The notes: a model not told the origin generated them from the sequence alone. Positions 17,367 to 26,253 are shown, counted from the stretch's first letter. The stretch is DNA of 64,000 nt from Ensifer aridi (GCF_002078505.1 NZ_LUAV01000031.1:1-64000), one strand, 5' to 3'. Made by a program: numbers and translations.

Positions 17367-18014
17367 TGGGCCAATTTATATGCCAGGCGTCCGGCATGCA
17401 AGTAAGGCATCTGTGCCATGGCCGCCTTCGGCGTCATCATTGGCGATGGGCAACTGACCCTTTTCCTTTGTGGAAGTCCAATGTCTCGGCCTAGCTGACG
17501 CCCGGACGTACCCGTGCGTTCTGGCCGCATGGGCAGGCAGCGGGGAAGGCCGATGGCACGTACCCTCCGTCAGAAGCCCTGCTCCCAACTGAACAAGAAG
17601 CCCACCAGGGCTCCATTCGGAAGGCAATGTCCGCCGTCCGGCAGATGCAACTCCGTTTATTGAGTCGCTTATCCGACGCGAAATCGGTAGACGTTATTTG
17701 CCGCACAAATGGCGATGCATCAAGCGATTCAAACGGCTCCTTTCGGGCAGCGGTGAGGACTGCCTCTATGACCGATAAGAAGGCGCAATGCTGCCGTTAA
17801 CAGACTTAAGCGTGGACGTCGCCTTAGGGGCGGACGGAATCGTGCTCGCACGAGCCCGGCACGGCGGGTTGCTGTGATGTTCACCTTTTTGGGCCGATAA
17901 GATCGCATAATGTATCGTCTGGAAGCGATTTTGCACGGCACCAGTAGGCTGCTAAATTCTAGCGAGCCGATCTAGGACCTCGTGCGGTCCCGATGCCGAA
18001 AAACGGAGGCCAGC
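17367..18014. other. Intergenic stretch carrying the second direct repeat
   Basis: About 650 bp between the AraC regulator and the cupin gene. Apart from the repeat copy at 17849-17918 I see no credible coding sequence; short minus-strand frames lack family features. Confidence 0.5.
17849..17918 (+). repeat. 70-bp direct repeat, copy 2, with Xer-like core
   Basis: Matches copy 1 (36-107) in three ordered blocks: CACGAGCCC at 17849, GATGTTCAC at 17876-17884 and GATCGCATAATGTATC at 17901-17916. Block spacings are 27 and 25 bases against 29 and 24 in copy 1, so the two are homologous, not chance. The core again equals a XerC arm plus spacer with no XerD arm. It lies about 100 bp before the cupin gene. 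Confidence 0.6.
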
Positions 18015-18530
18015 ATGTCGGATCACCCTCATCACCACGGTCATGACCACCATCACGCAGAGGACCGGTGGAAACATAACGGCGTTCGCGTCATCAAGGG
18101 GGACCAACTCGATGACAATACGGCCCAGACTCCCGGCATGTATCGGCAGGCGGCCATCAATCATGCGCGTGTCGGCGCCCAGAAGATCTGGGCCGGCACC
18201 GTGTCGATCGAGCCTAATGCCAAGACCGGCGTGCATCACCATGGTCTGCTCGAAAGCGTAATCTTTGTCGTTCGCGGCAAGGCGCGCATGCGTTGGGGCG
18301 ACAGGCTTGAGTATGTCGCGGAAGCCGGCCCAGGCGACTTCATCTACGTACCACCCTTTGTGCCGCACCAGGAAATCAATGCCGATCCCGACAACGTGCT
18401 CGAATGCGTGCTGGTGCGGTCCGACAACGAGGCGGTGGTGGTCAATATCACCGATGTCGATCCGGTGGAAAAGCCGGAGGAAGTCTATTGGGTCGATCCA
18501 ATCCACAAGCATCCAAGCGCTGGGCGGTAG
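18015..18530 (+). CDS. Cupin-domain protein with His-rich N terminus
   Basis: A 171-residue single-domain cupin, started at the ATG behind GGAGG. Residues 1-17 are strongly His-rich (HPHHHGHDHHH). The cupin has motif 1 GVHHHGLLESV (about 76-86) and motif 2 with PFVPHQE (about 117-123), giving the usual metal-binding His/Glu set. Members include small isomerases, dioxygenases and uncharacterised sensor-like proteins. The His tract could bind zinc or nickel, or buffer the active-site metal. An overlapping minus-strand frame lacks any family signal and was rejected. Confidence 0.8.
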   Translation: MSDHPHHHGHDHHHAEDRWKHNGVRVIKGDQLDDNTAQTPGMYRQAAINHARVGAQKIWAGTVSIEPNAKTGVHHHGLLESVIFVVRGKARMRWGDRLEYVAEAGPGDFIYVPPFVPHQEINADPDNVLECVLVRSDNEAVVVNITDVDPVEKPEEVYWVDPIHKHPSAGR

Positions 18531-18541
18531 TGGCGCAATGA

Positions 18542-18558
18542 CCCGGCTCGTCGCCGGG
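18542..18558. terminator. Hairpin between convergent genes
   Basis: CCCGGC and GCCGGG (18542-18547, 18553-18558) form a 6-bp stem 11 bp after the cupin stop and 19 bp from the end of the convergent VCBS-like gene. There is no T-run. Confidence 0.45.
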
Positions 18559-18577
18559 CCATGCTGTTTGCGGCACT

Positions 18578-19771
18578 CTAGGCCCAGTAATCGTATTGGA
18601 GTTGAATGCTAATCGAGGAACCGTTCGCGACTTGCTGACTGAACTCACCGTTAAACGCGATCGTTCCGTCGGTGAAATCGGCACCGCTGAGTATCACCGC
18701 ATCGGAATACGGAGTTAAGCTTTCGGTTGTGGAGCTGTTCGGGGCGGCGCCCGCGAAGTCGAACGAATGCGTGTCAATCAAACCTTCAAGGCTCTCGTTT
18801 TTCGCGTTCAGGTCGGCTTCTCCGCTCACCGTGACAATGCCATCGAAACCCTCTGAATCGACCGTGAAGAATCCCGAAAACGACCGTTCATCCTCACCGC
18901 CGCCGATCTTCTGGAAGCTGAATGAGTCGGTGGCGGTATAGATGTCCGCCGTGCCAGCTATCTGAACGGTCAGCGAATTGGTCGTCGAGCCGCCCTGGCC
19001 ATCCTCAATCATGTAATTCACGACCAAGCTCAGCGTCTCCCCGACCTTAAGATCGACGGCTCCGCCCGGCTGCAGGTCGGAGTGCGAAGTATCGACCGTC
19101 ACTATGCCGTCCACTATGCTGACGTAACCAGGAGGAGTCGTGGACGCAGGTCCGCCAGCAACGGAAAAACTCAAGCTGTCAGCGACAACCGAAACCGTTC
19201 CGCCATCCGCGTCAGATGCGGTCGCGAGAAGATCAATAGGAGACGCGACGACGTCCTCGGTCAACTCCTTCAAGATCGGCTCGGCACTGGGGGGTTGGTT
19301 CGTGTTGGCCCAACTGGCGTCGTAGTCGGCCGGCTCCTGCGTATCCGTGTAGAATTCTCGGGTATGATAGATCGTATCGAGTTTCTTGCCGTTCGTCTGG
19401 ACAGTCGACCAAGTTTCGGTGTCGAGACCGGTGAGGGTGGCTGCCAAGTCAATTTCAACGCCATTGACCAGCATCTTCGGCGCGGGGTCCGTAATGCTGC
19501 TGCCGTCGACAGCGCCAGTCTTGCTTTGTGCCGCTCCGAACAAGCCCGTAAGCGTAAAATCACCGGCGATCACTGAAGCCTTCACGGCCAATGCGTCATC
19601 GATCGAGAGGCCAGCCTGATTGGCCAGGAAGCCGATGTAGTCAGCGGCCGCCGCGTCCTTCAGCGCTTCCGTCAGCGCATTGGTGTAGCTGGATGAGAGC
19701 TGCCCTTGTGCGGATTGGCTGAGACTGGCGCTGTACCCGTCCGACATGAAGTTTGTTGTGAAAAAAGTCAT
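18578..19771 (-). CDS. VCBS/cadherin-like domain protein
   Basis: A 397-residue acidic, Ser/Thr/Gly-rich, cysteine-free protein. Residues about 165-280 match the VCBS/cadherin-like pattern: NQPPSAEPIL followed by LLATASDADGGTVSV and closing with LKVGETLSLVVNYMIEDGQGG. No N-terminal signal peptide is visible, and no RTX nonapeptides, yet the composition suggests secretion, possibly by a type I route. The C-terminal part (about 280-397) is beta-rich and unassigned. AAGGGG precedes the ATG. No secretion genes are adjacent. Confidence 0.7.
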   Translation of the reverse strand: MTFFTTNFMSDGYSASLSQSAQGQLSSSYTNALTEALKDAAAADYIGFLANQAGLSIDDALAVKASVIAGDFTLTGLFGAAQSKTGAVDGSSITDPAPKMLVNGVEIDLAATLTGLDTETWSTVQTNGKKLDTIYHTREFYTDTQEPADYDASWANTNQPPSAEPILKELTEDVVASPIDLLATASDADGGTVSVVADSLSFSVAGGPASTTPPGYVSIVDGIVTVDTSHSDLQPGGAVDLKVGETLSLVVNYMIEDGQGGSTTNSLTVQIAGTADIYTATDSFSFQKIGGGEDERSFSGFFTVDSEGFDGIVTVSGEADLNAKNESLEGLIDTHSFDFAGAAPNSSTTESLTPYSDAVILSGADFTDGTIAFNGEFSQQVANGSSISIQLQYDYWA

Positions 19772-20351
19772 TTTGCTTACCCCTTTGCCGCATTTGCCGG
19801 CGTTTTGATCGACACGCCGCGTTCAGTTTCAAGAAATTCAATCGCTCTCGTCCACCCACGCGTAGCGCGACATGGAGGATCTAAATCAAGGGAACTTCTC
19901 AATAGATGCGCGGCTCCTCACCTGACCGACGCGCTGAATCGCCGGCCGAACGACACTTGGTTTTTGGCTTAGCCCGCCGCAGTAGTTTCTAAGTACCGCT
20001 TTAGGGATAGGTAATGTGAAATTTATATTTGAGCGCTTTCGACATGTCGTTAGCGCTGCGTCCGAAAAGTTGTCCGCACGTACATTTCGCCATTTAATGG
20101 CGTGAACGATTTTCGCGGCGCTGGGCAGCGCACTCCAACGTATTTAACCTGAATCGCTGAGCGTAGTAGAAACCCGCCGAAGCGGGGGGTTCCTTAGACA
20201 AGCACGAGGAGGTAGCTCTCGCACTCACAAACTTGCCACAGCCGCCTCCGCTGTCCATCGCAATTCTAATTACAGTTCATCTTGCTCCAGGGTTACCATA
20301 AAGGGTGAGCAAGCGGCGTGCAGTCCGACCAACCGCCACGCCTGGTATGAT
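19772..20351. other. Intergenic stretch; nothing firm
   Basis: About 580 bp, more AT-rich than its surroundings, upstream of the VCBS-like gene. A weak hairpin resembling a decayed terminator (AACCCGC and GCGGGGGGTT near 20171-20191) is present, but I see no gene that would end there on the plus strand. Confidence 0.45.
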
Positions 20352-20633
20352 GTCCACCGTTATTCAGGAGCCATTCGCTCCGGAGATCTTCTCTTCGTAT
20401 CGGTCAGGTCGGCAGCCGTGAAGACGGCTCGCCAGAGCCCCTTTTCGAGGATCAGGTCCGGCGGGCCATTGCCAATATGCGCGCGGTTCTGGCCGCCGCC
20501 GGCTGCAGCCTGGACAATGTCGTCAACGTCACCACCTTTCACACCAACCGGCCGAACAGGACACACTGCGGTGGGCGTCAATTGGCTCGCGGGCTTCGAC
20601 TTCGAGATCAAGGTGATTGCCCGCATTCCTTGA
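20352..20633 (+). pseudogene. Decayed RidA/YjgF-family gene
   Basis: Three frames together rebuild a RidA-like protein: VHRYSGAIRSGDLLFVS from 20352, then GQVGSREDGSPEP and RAVLAAAGCSLDNVVNVTTF from 20402, then AVGVNWLAGFDFEIKVIARI ending at 20633. A single missing G near 20400 causes the first shift. The part between TTFHTN and the C-terminal block is about twenty codons shorter than the family expects. RidA proteins hydrolyse reactive enamine/imine intermediates; this copy cannot make one. Confidence 0.8.
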
Positions 20634-20736
20634 GGATCGGCAACGAACTGGCGGACAGGCGCTGATGCCCCTGAGCGGTTATCGTCCGTAACCGCTTGAT
20701 TCAGCCTCCAAGATACCGACACGGGGCTTTCATTGC

Positions 20737-21660
20737 TCAACCGGGTCCACCCGGCGGCATGCCCCTGATGAAGTCGACGAAGGCGCGCAGGGGCGCCGGC
20801 ACCAGCCGGCGCCCGGGGTAGTAGAGGAAGGGCCCGGAAAAGCTCAGCCACCACGGCTCCAGCACGGGTTCCAGCGCTCCGCTTTCGAAGTGCGAACGCA
20901 GCCAGTCTTCGAAGATCGAGACGATGCCAGTTCCGGCAATGGCCGCTGCGATCCCGAGATCCGAGCCGCCGCCCGCCTGCACCACGAGGGACGTGGGCGG
21001 GTCGATCGTGACCACCTCGCCGTCGCGCTCGAACTCCCAGGGACTGATCGGCCGGCCGGCGAAACGGCTCCGAATGCAGCTGTGAGACAGCAGGTCGCGC
21101 GGATGTTGCGGCCGGCCATGCGCGGCGAGATAGGCCGGCGAGGCGCCGCTCGCATAGCGCTGGATGCGAGGTCCGAGCGGCACCGCGATCATGTCCTGCT
21201 GCAACCGCTCGTCGTAGCGGATGCCGGCGTCGCAGCCCGCGGCGATCACATCGACGAAGCTTTCGTCAGTCATGATCTCCAGTCGGGTATCGGGATAGGC
21301 AGCGAGGAAGGCGGGGACGATATCCGGCAGCACAAGCCGCGCGGCGCTCACCGGCACGTTCAGTTTCAGCACGCCCGCCGGGCGGTCGCGAAAGCCGCGG
21401 GCGAAATCGAGCGCGGCGTTGATCTCGCCGAATGCCGGCCCGAGCCGCTCCATCAGCCCCCGGCCAGCCTCGGTGGGGACTACGCTACGCGTGGTGCGGT
21501 TGAGAAGCCTGACGCCGAGTTCCGCCTCGAGGCGCCGCACGGCGTCGCTCAGCGCCGACGCGCTGATGTCGCTCGCCCGAGCCGCCTCCCGGAACCCTGC
21601 GGCCCGCGCCACTTTCATGAAGGCGCCCACATCCGCCATGTCGGGCCTGTCACGCTCCAT
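20737..21660 (-). CDS. LysR-family transcriptional regulator
   Basis: A LysR regulator of about 307 residues from the ATG of MERDRPDMADVG; a longer reading exists but adds non-conserved residues. The N-terminal winged helix contains AARASDISASALSDAVRRLE and RLLNRTTRSVVPTEAG, close to the CrgA/DsdC-like LysR group. The effector-binding domain follows. It is divergent from the aldo-keto reductase at 21778, with 117 bp between the starts, so it likely regulates that gene. A decayed RidA gene lies at its 3-prime side. Confidence 0.92.
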   Translation of the reverse strand: MERDRPDMADVGAFMKVARAAGFREAARASDISASALSDAVRRLEAELGVRLLNRTTRSVVPTEAGRGLMERLGPAFGEINAALDFARGFRDRPAGVLKLNVPVSAARLVLPDIVPAFLAAYPDTRLEIMTDESFVDVIAAGCDAGIRYDERLQQDMIAVPLGPRIQRYASGASPAYLAAHGRPQHPRDLLSHSCIRSRFAGRPISPWEFERDGEVVTIDPPTSLVVQAGGGSDLGIAAAIAGTGIVSIFEDWLRSHFESGALEPVLEPWWLSFSGPFLYYPGRRLVPAPLRAFVDFIRGMPPGGPG

Positions 21661-21777
21661 ATCCTCCGCCTTTCCAATTGTTCGGGGTGCCGTACAGCCC
21701 GTCCGGATACTAGCTGATTGTCCTGCCAATGGAACAGGCTTAACTCCGTCTTCGTGGCTCAAAACGGAGATCAGCGC

Positions 21778-22647
21778 ATGTCCAGTGTTAAGAAATCAGG
21801 AACCTTCAAGCTCGGCGACCGCTTGGTGAAGCGCCTCGGCTATGGCGCGATGCAGCTTGCCGGCAAGGGCGCGTTCGGCCCGCCTCATGATCGTGCCGAA
21901 GCGGTCGCCGTGCTGCGTGAAGCAGTCGAAAGCGGCGTCAACCATATCGACACCAGCGACTTCTATGGCCCGCACGTCACCAATGAGATCATCCGGGAAG
22001 CGCTCCATCCCTACCGTGACGACCTCGTGATCGTCACCAAGGTCGGCGCGAAGCGCGGCCCGGACGCCTCGTGGAATCCTGCGTTTACGAAGGATGAACT
22101 GACGCAGGCCGTGCATGACAACCTGCGCAATCTCGGGCTCGACGTGATCGAGGTGGTGAACCTCCGCGCCATGTTCAGCGTGCACGGCCCGGCCGAGGGT
22201 TCGATCGAGGAGCCGCTCACCGTGCTGGCCGATCTCAAGCATCAGGGGCTGATCAGGCATATCGGCCTTTCCAACGTGACGTCAAGCCAAGTCGAGGAAG
22301 GTCGCAGGATCACGGAGATCGTCTGCGTGCAGAACATGTACAACCTGGCCAACCGCCGCGACGACTCCATGATCGACCGGCTCGCCGTGGAAGGCACCGC
22401 CTATGTGCCCTTCTTCCCGCTCGGTGGCTTTTCGCCCCTGCAATCCTCGACGCTGTCGGATGTGGCGGCCCGGCTCGGCGCGACGCCGATGCAGGTGGCG
22501 CTCGCCTGGCTGCTGAAGCGCGCGCCAAACATCCTGCTGATCCCCGGCACCTCCTCGCGCGTGCATCTGAGGGAGAACCTCGCCGCCGCCGAAGTCGATC
22601 TCCCGGCAGGAGCGATGGCCGAACTCGATGGAATGGTGCCCGCCTGA
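21778..22647 (+). CDS. Aldo-keto reductase
   Basis: A 289-residue NADPH-dependent reductase of the TIM-barrel AKR superfamily, started at the ATG behind ACGGAG. The first block GDRLVKRLGYGAMQL and the catalytic Asp-Tyr pair region (IDTSDFYGPHVTNE, about 60-73) are present. The C terminus (LLIPGTSSRVHLRENLAAAE) is the cofactor-phosphate site. The usual catalytic Lys may be in VTKVGAKR. Divergent from the LysR gene. A broken copy of a similar C terminus lies at 56326-56512. The carbonyl substrate is unknown. Confidence 0.92.
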   Translation: MSSVKKSGTFKLGDRLVKRLGYGAMQLAGKGAFGPPHDRAEAVAVLREAVESGVNHIDTSDFYGPHVTNEIIREALHPYRDDLVIVTKVGAKRGPDASWNPAFTKDELTQAVHDNLRNLGLDVIEVVNLRAMFSVHGPAEGSIEEPLTVLADLKHQGLIRHIGLSNVTSSQVEEGRRITEIVCVQNMYNLANRRDDSMIDRLAVEGTAYVPFFPLGGFSPLQSSTLSDVAARLGATPMQVALAWLLKRAPNILLIPGTSSRVHLRENLAAAEVDLPAGAMAELDGMVPA

Positions 22648-22668
22648 AGGTGAACCTGCGAATGGACC

Positions 22669-22700
22669 AAGGCGGCGGGCGACCGCCGCGCCCGCCTTTT
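22669..22700 (+). terminator. Intrinsic terminator of the aldo-keto reductase
   Basis: AAGGCGG with GCG on the left arm pairs with CGCCCGCCTT on the right with a 3-nt bulge, followed by TTTT. It lies 22 bp after the stop. Confidence 0.65.
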
Positions 22701-23053
22701 GTACCGGCCGAACCTGCGGCAGCGGCGGGGAGACCTCGGGCGGCCATTCTGGACAGTCGCAACAGAAAACTGGACTTTGACCCATGGTCGGTGCCGCCTG
22801 TCGTGGGTACCTTGAGGACCCGATCCGCGCCACGATGGACCTCCGAAAGCGAGCGCCGGCATTTCGGACGATCGCAAAGATATGCCGTACCGCCGAGAAT
22901 GGTTGGCGCGCTCCCAAGCGCTTATCGAAATGCCCGCGTCGGATACAGACACGAGATGGCGGAATGGGACGGCGCGCCGTTTTTTAATGACGCGCGGCCC
23001 CAATCGACGGCGAGCGACGCCTCCAGCGCTCGTAGACCAGTAGGAGCAAAGGC
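22701..23053. other. Intergenic stretch; nothing recognised
   Basis: About 350 bp before the hydrolase gene. Open frames on both strands here have no family similarity I recognise. Only a short purine-rich AGGAGC before 23054 looks functional, as a ribosome binding site. Confidence 0.5.
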
Positions 23054-23977
23054 ATGACACCCGACCAGATCGAACAGACGCTGCAAAAGCTAGCGGAGGG
23101 TTTCCGCACTTGGCCTCGCGCGCCGATCCTGCATTGGCCCGACGAAGAGGGGCTGGATTATGAAGAGATCTTCTTCCCGTCCGAGGATGGCATTCCGCTT
23201 GAAGGCTGGTTCATCCCCCGGCCCGGCTCCGACAAGATCATCATCGCCAATCACCCGCGCTGGTTCAACCGCGCCGGCCTTCCTTCGCATCTGGAGCCGT
23301 GGAAGTCCTTCGGGGCGTCCGCCGGCAATGATTTCGAAGTCAATTTCGTGCCGGACTACAAAATCCTGCACGATGCGGGCTACAATGTGTTGGCCTACGA
23401 CCTGCGCAATTTCGGGCAGAGCGGCGCTGCGAACGGCGGGGTCTTCTCGGCCGGTCGCTACGAGTCGCGCGACGTAATCGGGTCGCTGAACTACGTCCGC
23501 CGCCGCGCAGACACACGCGACATGACGATCGGCCTCTTCAGTCGCTGCGTCGGCTGCAACGCCACGATGTTCGCGATGACGCGGCGGCCCCAAGCCTTCG
23601 ACGGGGTACGCTGCATGGTCGCGCCGCAGCCTCTGTCGAGCGGCGCCGCGCTTCGGAGGGCGCTCGAGCGCTTCGAGATTCCCGCCCACTACATCGAGGA
23701 TCTGAACGAACGCATCCGGCTACAGACCAGCTTCACGATCGACCAGTTCTCCCCGGTCCCTTGGGCTCGGAGCATGACGATCCCGACCTTCCTCTATCAG
23801 GTCCGCGACGACCTCTACACCACGCCCGACGACATTCAGGCGATGTACAACAATATGCCCGTAGCAGATAAAGAGCTGCACTGGATCGAGGGTACGACGC
23901 GGCGATGGGACGGCTATACCTATTTTCAGCGCGAGCCGGCGCAGATGCTGGAATGGTTTGCCCGGTTCATAGCTTGA
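23054..23977 (+). CDS. Alpha/beta-hydrolase with non-canonical active site
   Basis: A 307-residue alpha/beta-hydrolase fold protein. The nucleophile elbow reads FSRCVGCNA (about 162-170): the Gly-x-Ser-x-Gly position holds Ser-x-Cys-x-Gly, so Cys would be the nucleophile as in dienelactone hydrolase. The usual late His is not evident; that region reads GTTRRWDGYTYF. A possible acid is in VRDDLY. The oxyanion area includes NHPRWFN (about 65-71). It may be a Cys-hydrolase or a non-hydrolytic member. AGGAGC precedes the ATG. It stands alone, convergent with the next regulator. Confidence 0.78.
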   Translation: MTPDQIEQTLQKLAEGFRTWPRAPILHWPDEEGLDYEEIFFPSEDGIPLEGWFIPRPGSDKIIIANHPRWFNRAGLPSHLEPWKSFGASAGNDFEVNFVPDYKILHDAGYNVLAYDLRNFGQSGAANGGVFSAGRYESRDVIGSLNYVRRRADTRDMTIGLFSRCVGCNATMFAMTRRPQAFDGVRCMVAPQPLSSGAALRRALERFEIPAHYIEDLNERIRLQTSFTIDQFSPVPWARSMTIPTFLYQVRDDLYTTPDDIQAMYNNMPVADKELHWIEGTTRRWDGYTYFQREPAQMLEWFARFIA

Positions 23978-24032
23978 AAGCGCCATAGCAAGAGGAACGG
24001 CTGAAAATGCTGTGTGCCGGGCGGTCCGGCTT

Positions 24033-25032
24033 TTACGTTCCGGCCAGCGTGAGCGTCGCCTCCGCTGCCGTATGGCTGTTTGGCACCTCGTCGGCTGGCG
24101 CGACCTGCCTATTGGAGCCGTGGAGGCCTCTGCCGCGCGCGTGCTGGCGCGGCGAGCAGCCCATCACCCGCTTGAAGGCCGTGCTGAAAGCGCTTTCGGA
24201 TTCATAGCCGAGCGAGAGAGCGATCACGGAAATGGAATCGGCGCTGTTCTCCAGCCGATCCGCCGCCAGCAACATCCGCCAGCGCGTCAGATACTCCATC
24301 GGTGTTTGCCCCACCGCCTCCCTGAACCTGGCGGCAAAGCTCGATCGCGACATGCAGGCGCGCTCGGCCAGCGCCTGCACGGTCCAGCGGTGCGCCGGTT
24401 CTTCATGCATCGCCTCGATCGCCGCACTCATCTGCCTGTCTGTTAGCGCATGGAACCAGCCGACGCCGGCCGGCGCCCCTTCCGCAAGATAGGCCCGGAG
24501 CGCATGGATCAGCATCATATGGGCAAGATGCTGCGCGATCAGCGCGCCGCCCGGCTGCTGCGCGTGAAGCTCATGCATCATCTGCTCCACCGACCATCGC
24601 AGCGCCGTCTGGTCCGGTTCCTTATGGATATGCACGATTGGCGGCAGCGTGCGCAGCAGCCCGGCCGTATGCGGGCCGCTGACGGCGAAGCGGCTGCCGA
24701 CAAGGAAGAAATCGCCCCCGCCATTGTAGGTGACAACACCGCCGGGCCGAGCCGGCGGGAAGACCGCGCTTGAATCGACAGGCTCCAGCGCGGCATCGCT
24801 GGCGAGACGAAAAGGCCGGCCGCTCGGTAGCACGAAGCAATCACCCGCCCGCAGGCGAACGGGCGGATACATCGTCGACGGTGAGCCAACACGCGCCCGA
24901 AACGACCGCGTAGCATTTGATGCGGCCCTGCTGGTCGGTGAAGCGGATCGCCCAGTCTCCGCCTGCATCGAAGCCCGCCGACACATAGCTGCGCGGCTTC
25001 AGCAGCGACAGGATGTCAGAGAGCGGGTCCAT
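24033..25032 (-). pseudogene. AraC-family cupin regulator with a frameshift
   Basis: The N-terminal part (MDPLSDILSLLKPRSYVSAG from 25032 to about 24872) and the remainder (YPPVRLRAGDCFVLPSGRPF onward to 24033) lie in different frames. Joined, they give a normal AraC regulator of about 330 residues with cupin half and both HTH motifs (ALAERACMSRSSFAARF, VIALSLGYESESAFSTAF). One extra base in or near GACGATGTATCC (about 24870) explains the break. It is divergent from the NmrA-type gene and would be its regulator if intact. A sequencing error is an alternative. Confidence 0.78.
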
Positions 25033-25159
25033 TGGCATCTGGGACGATCCAGCAAAAATCGCGTACTGCGCAGCATAGATCGTATTCTCTCGCTGGACTA
25101 TCCCTCATCAGCCAAGCCGCCGCGTGGCGGAATCCACCTATCAAGCGAAAGAAGCGACG

Positions 25160-26044
25160 ATGATCGTCATTACCGCTCCCACCAGCCAAATCGGGCGCCA
25201 GCTCGTCGAGATCATCGTCGGCAGCGGCGAACCGGTCCGCATGATCGCGCGCGAGCCTTCACGCCTTCCGGCACGCATTCGAGAGCAAGTCGACGTCGTG
25301 CAGGGTTCGCACGGGAATCGCGAAGTCGTGCTGAGAGCATTCGCGGGCGCCGACGCCCTGTTCTGGCTCGTTCCTCCCGACCCGGCCGCGGAGAGCCTCG
25401 AGGCCGCCTACCTCGATTTCAGCGCTCCGGCCTGCGAGGCTGTTGAGCGCTGCGACGTTCGGCATGTGGTTGGCGTCTCGGCGCTTGGCCGCGGTACTGC
25501 GCTTGCCGGTCGTGCCGGGCTCGTCACGGCATCGCTGGCGATGGACGATATGATAGCCGACACGGGCGCCTCCTACCGCGCGCTGGCAAACCCTTCGTTC
25601 ATGGACAATCTCCTCCGCCAGGCGGCATTGATCCGCGACGAGGGATTGTTCAGCCTGCCCCTCGATGGCAACCGCAGGCATCCTACCTGTGCCACGCGCG
25701 ACATCGCCGCCGCCGCCGCGAAGCTGCTGCTCGACCGGTCGTGGCGCGGGCGCGCCGACGTGCCGTTGCTGGGTCCGGAGGACCTGTCCTGTAACGACAT
25801 GGCCGCGATCCTCACCGAAGTGCTGAGGTGGCCGGTGCGGTTCCAGCAGGTCTCCCTCGAAGCCTTCAAGGACGGGCTTGCCGCACGCGGCATGTCGCCG
25901 GCTTTCGCCCTGGGCTATGCAGAGATGTTTGCGGCCAAGGATTCCGGTCTCGACGATGCCGAGTCGCGGACGCCCGCGAATTCGACGCCGACCAGCTTCC
26001 GGGAGTGGTGCGAGACGGTGCTCAAGCCGACGATCCTCGGCTAG
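25160..26044 (+). CDS. NmrA-like NAD(P)-binding reductase
   Basis: A 294-residue atypical short-chain dehydrogenase/NmrA-HSCARG type protein, started at the ATG of MIVITAPTSQIG. The glycine-rich cofactor loop is ITAPTSQIGRQLVE (about 4-17), a variant of GxTGxxG in which the first Gly is Ala. Further family blocks are DALFWLVPPD (about 66-75) and a conserved Asn-Pro-Ser-Phe-Met-Asp-Asn-Leu segment near 145. It may act as a redox sensor or quinone/isoflavone-type reductase. The divergent AraC gene is broken, so its control may be altered. Confidence 0.82.
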   Translation: MIVITAPTSQIGRQLVEIIVGSGEPVRMIAREPSRLPARIREQVDVVQGSHGNREVVLRAFAGADALFWLVPPDPAAESLEAAYLDFSAPACEAVERCDVRHVVGVSALGRGTALAGRAGLVTASLAMDDMIADTGASYRALANPSFMDNLLRQAALIRDEGLFSLPLDGNRRHPTCATRDIAAAAAKLLLDRSWRGRADVPLLGPEDLSCNDMAAILTEVLRWPVRFQQVSLEAFKDGLAARGMSPAFALGYAEMFAAKDSGLDDAESRTPANSTPTSFREWCETVLKPTILG

Positions 26045-26053
26045 AGCTAGCAG

Positions 26054-26071
26054 TCCGCCGCCCCAGGCGGA
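26054..26071. terminator. Small hairpin after the NmrA-like gene
   Basis: TCCGCC and GGCGGA (26054-26059, 26066-26071) form a 6-bp stem ten bases after the stop codon, without a T-run. Weak evidence. Confidence 0.35.
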
Positions 26072-26253
26072 GCGGGGAGGGTCGTTATGCGCAGACCGAC
26101 GCGCGCTTGAACGGGACAAGATGACCAGATCAGGCCCGTCGCGGCAAAGCCGGCAACCAGTCGTTCAAAGACGGCCGACATTCCGCACACACGGTTTTGA
26201 TTGGGCCAGCGAGGACGGTGCCTTATAGATGCTCCTGAAGACCGTCGAGGCTC

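Noticed and set aside
17952-18512. Minus-strand frame opposite the cupin gene
   Set aside because: The plus strand has the cupin His motifs and a GGAGG site; the minus frame has neither a family signature nor a ribosome binding site.
20171-20191. Terminator-like AACCCGC/GCGGGGGGTT hairpin as evidence for a small RNA
   Set aside because: The arms pair only with a bulge and no transcript unit is apparent upstream, so support is too weak.
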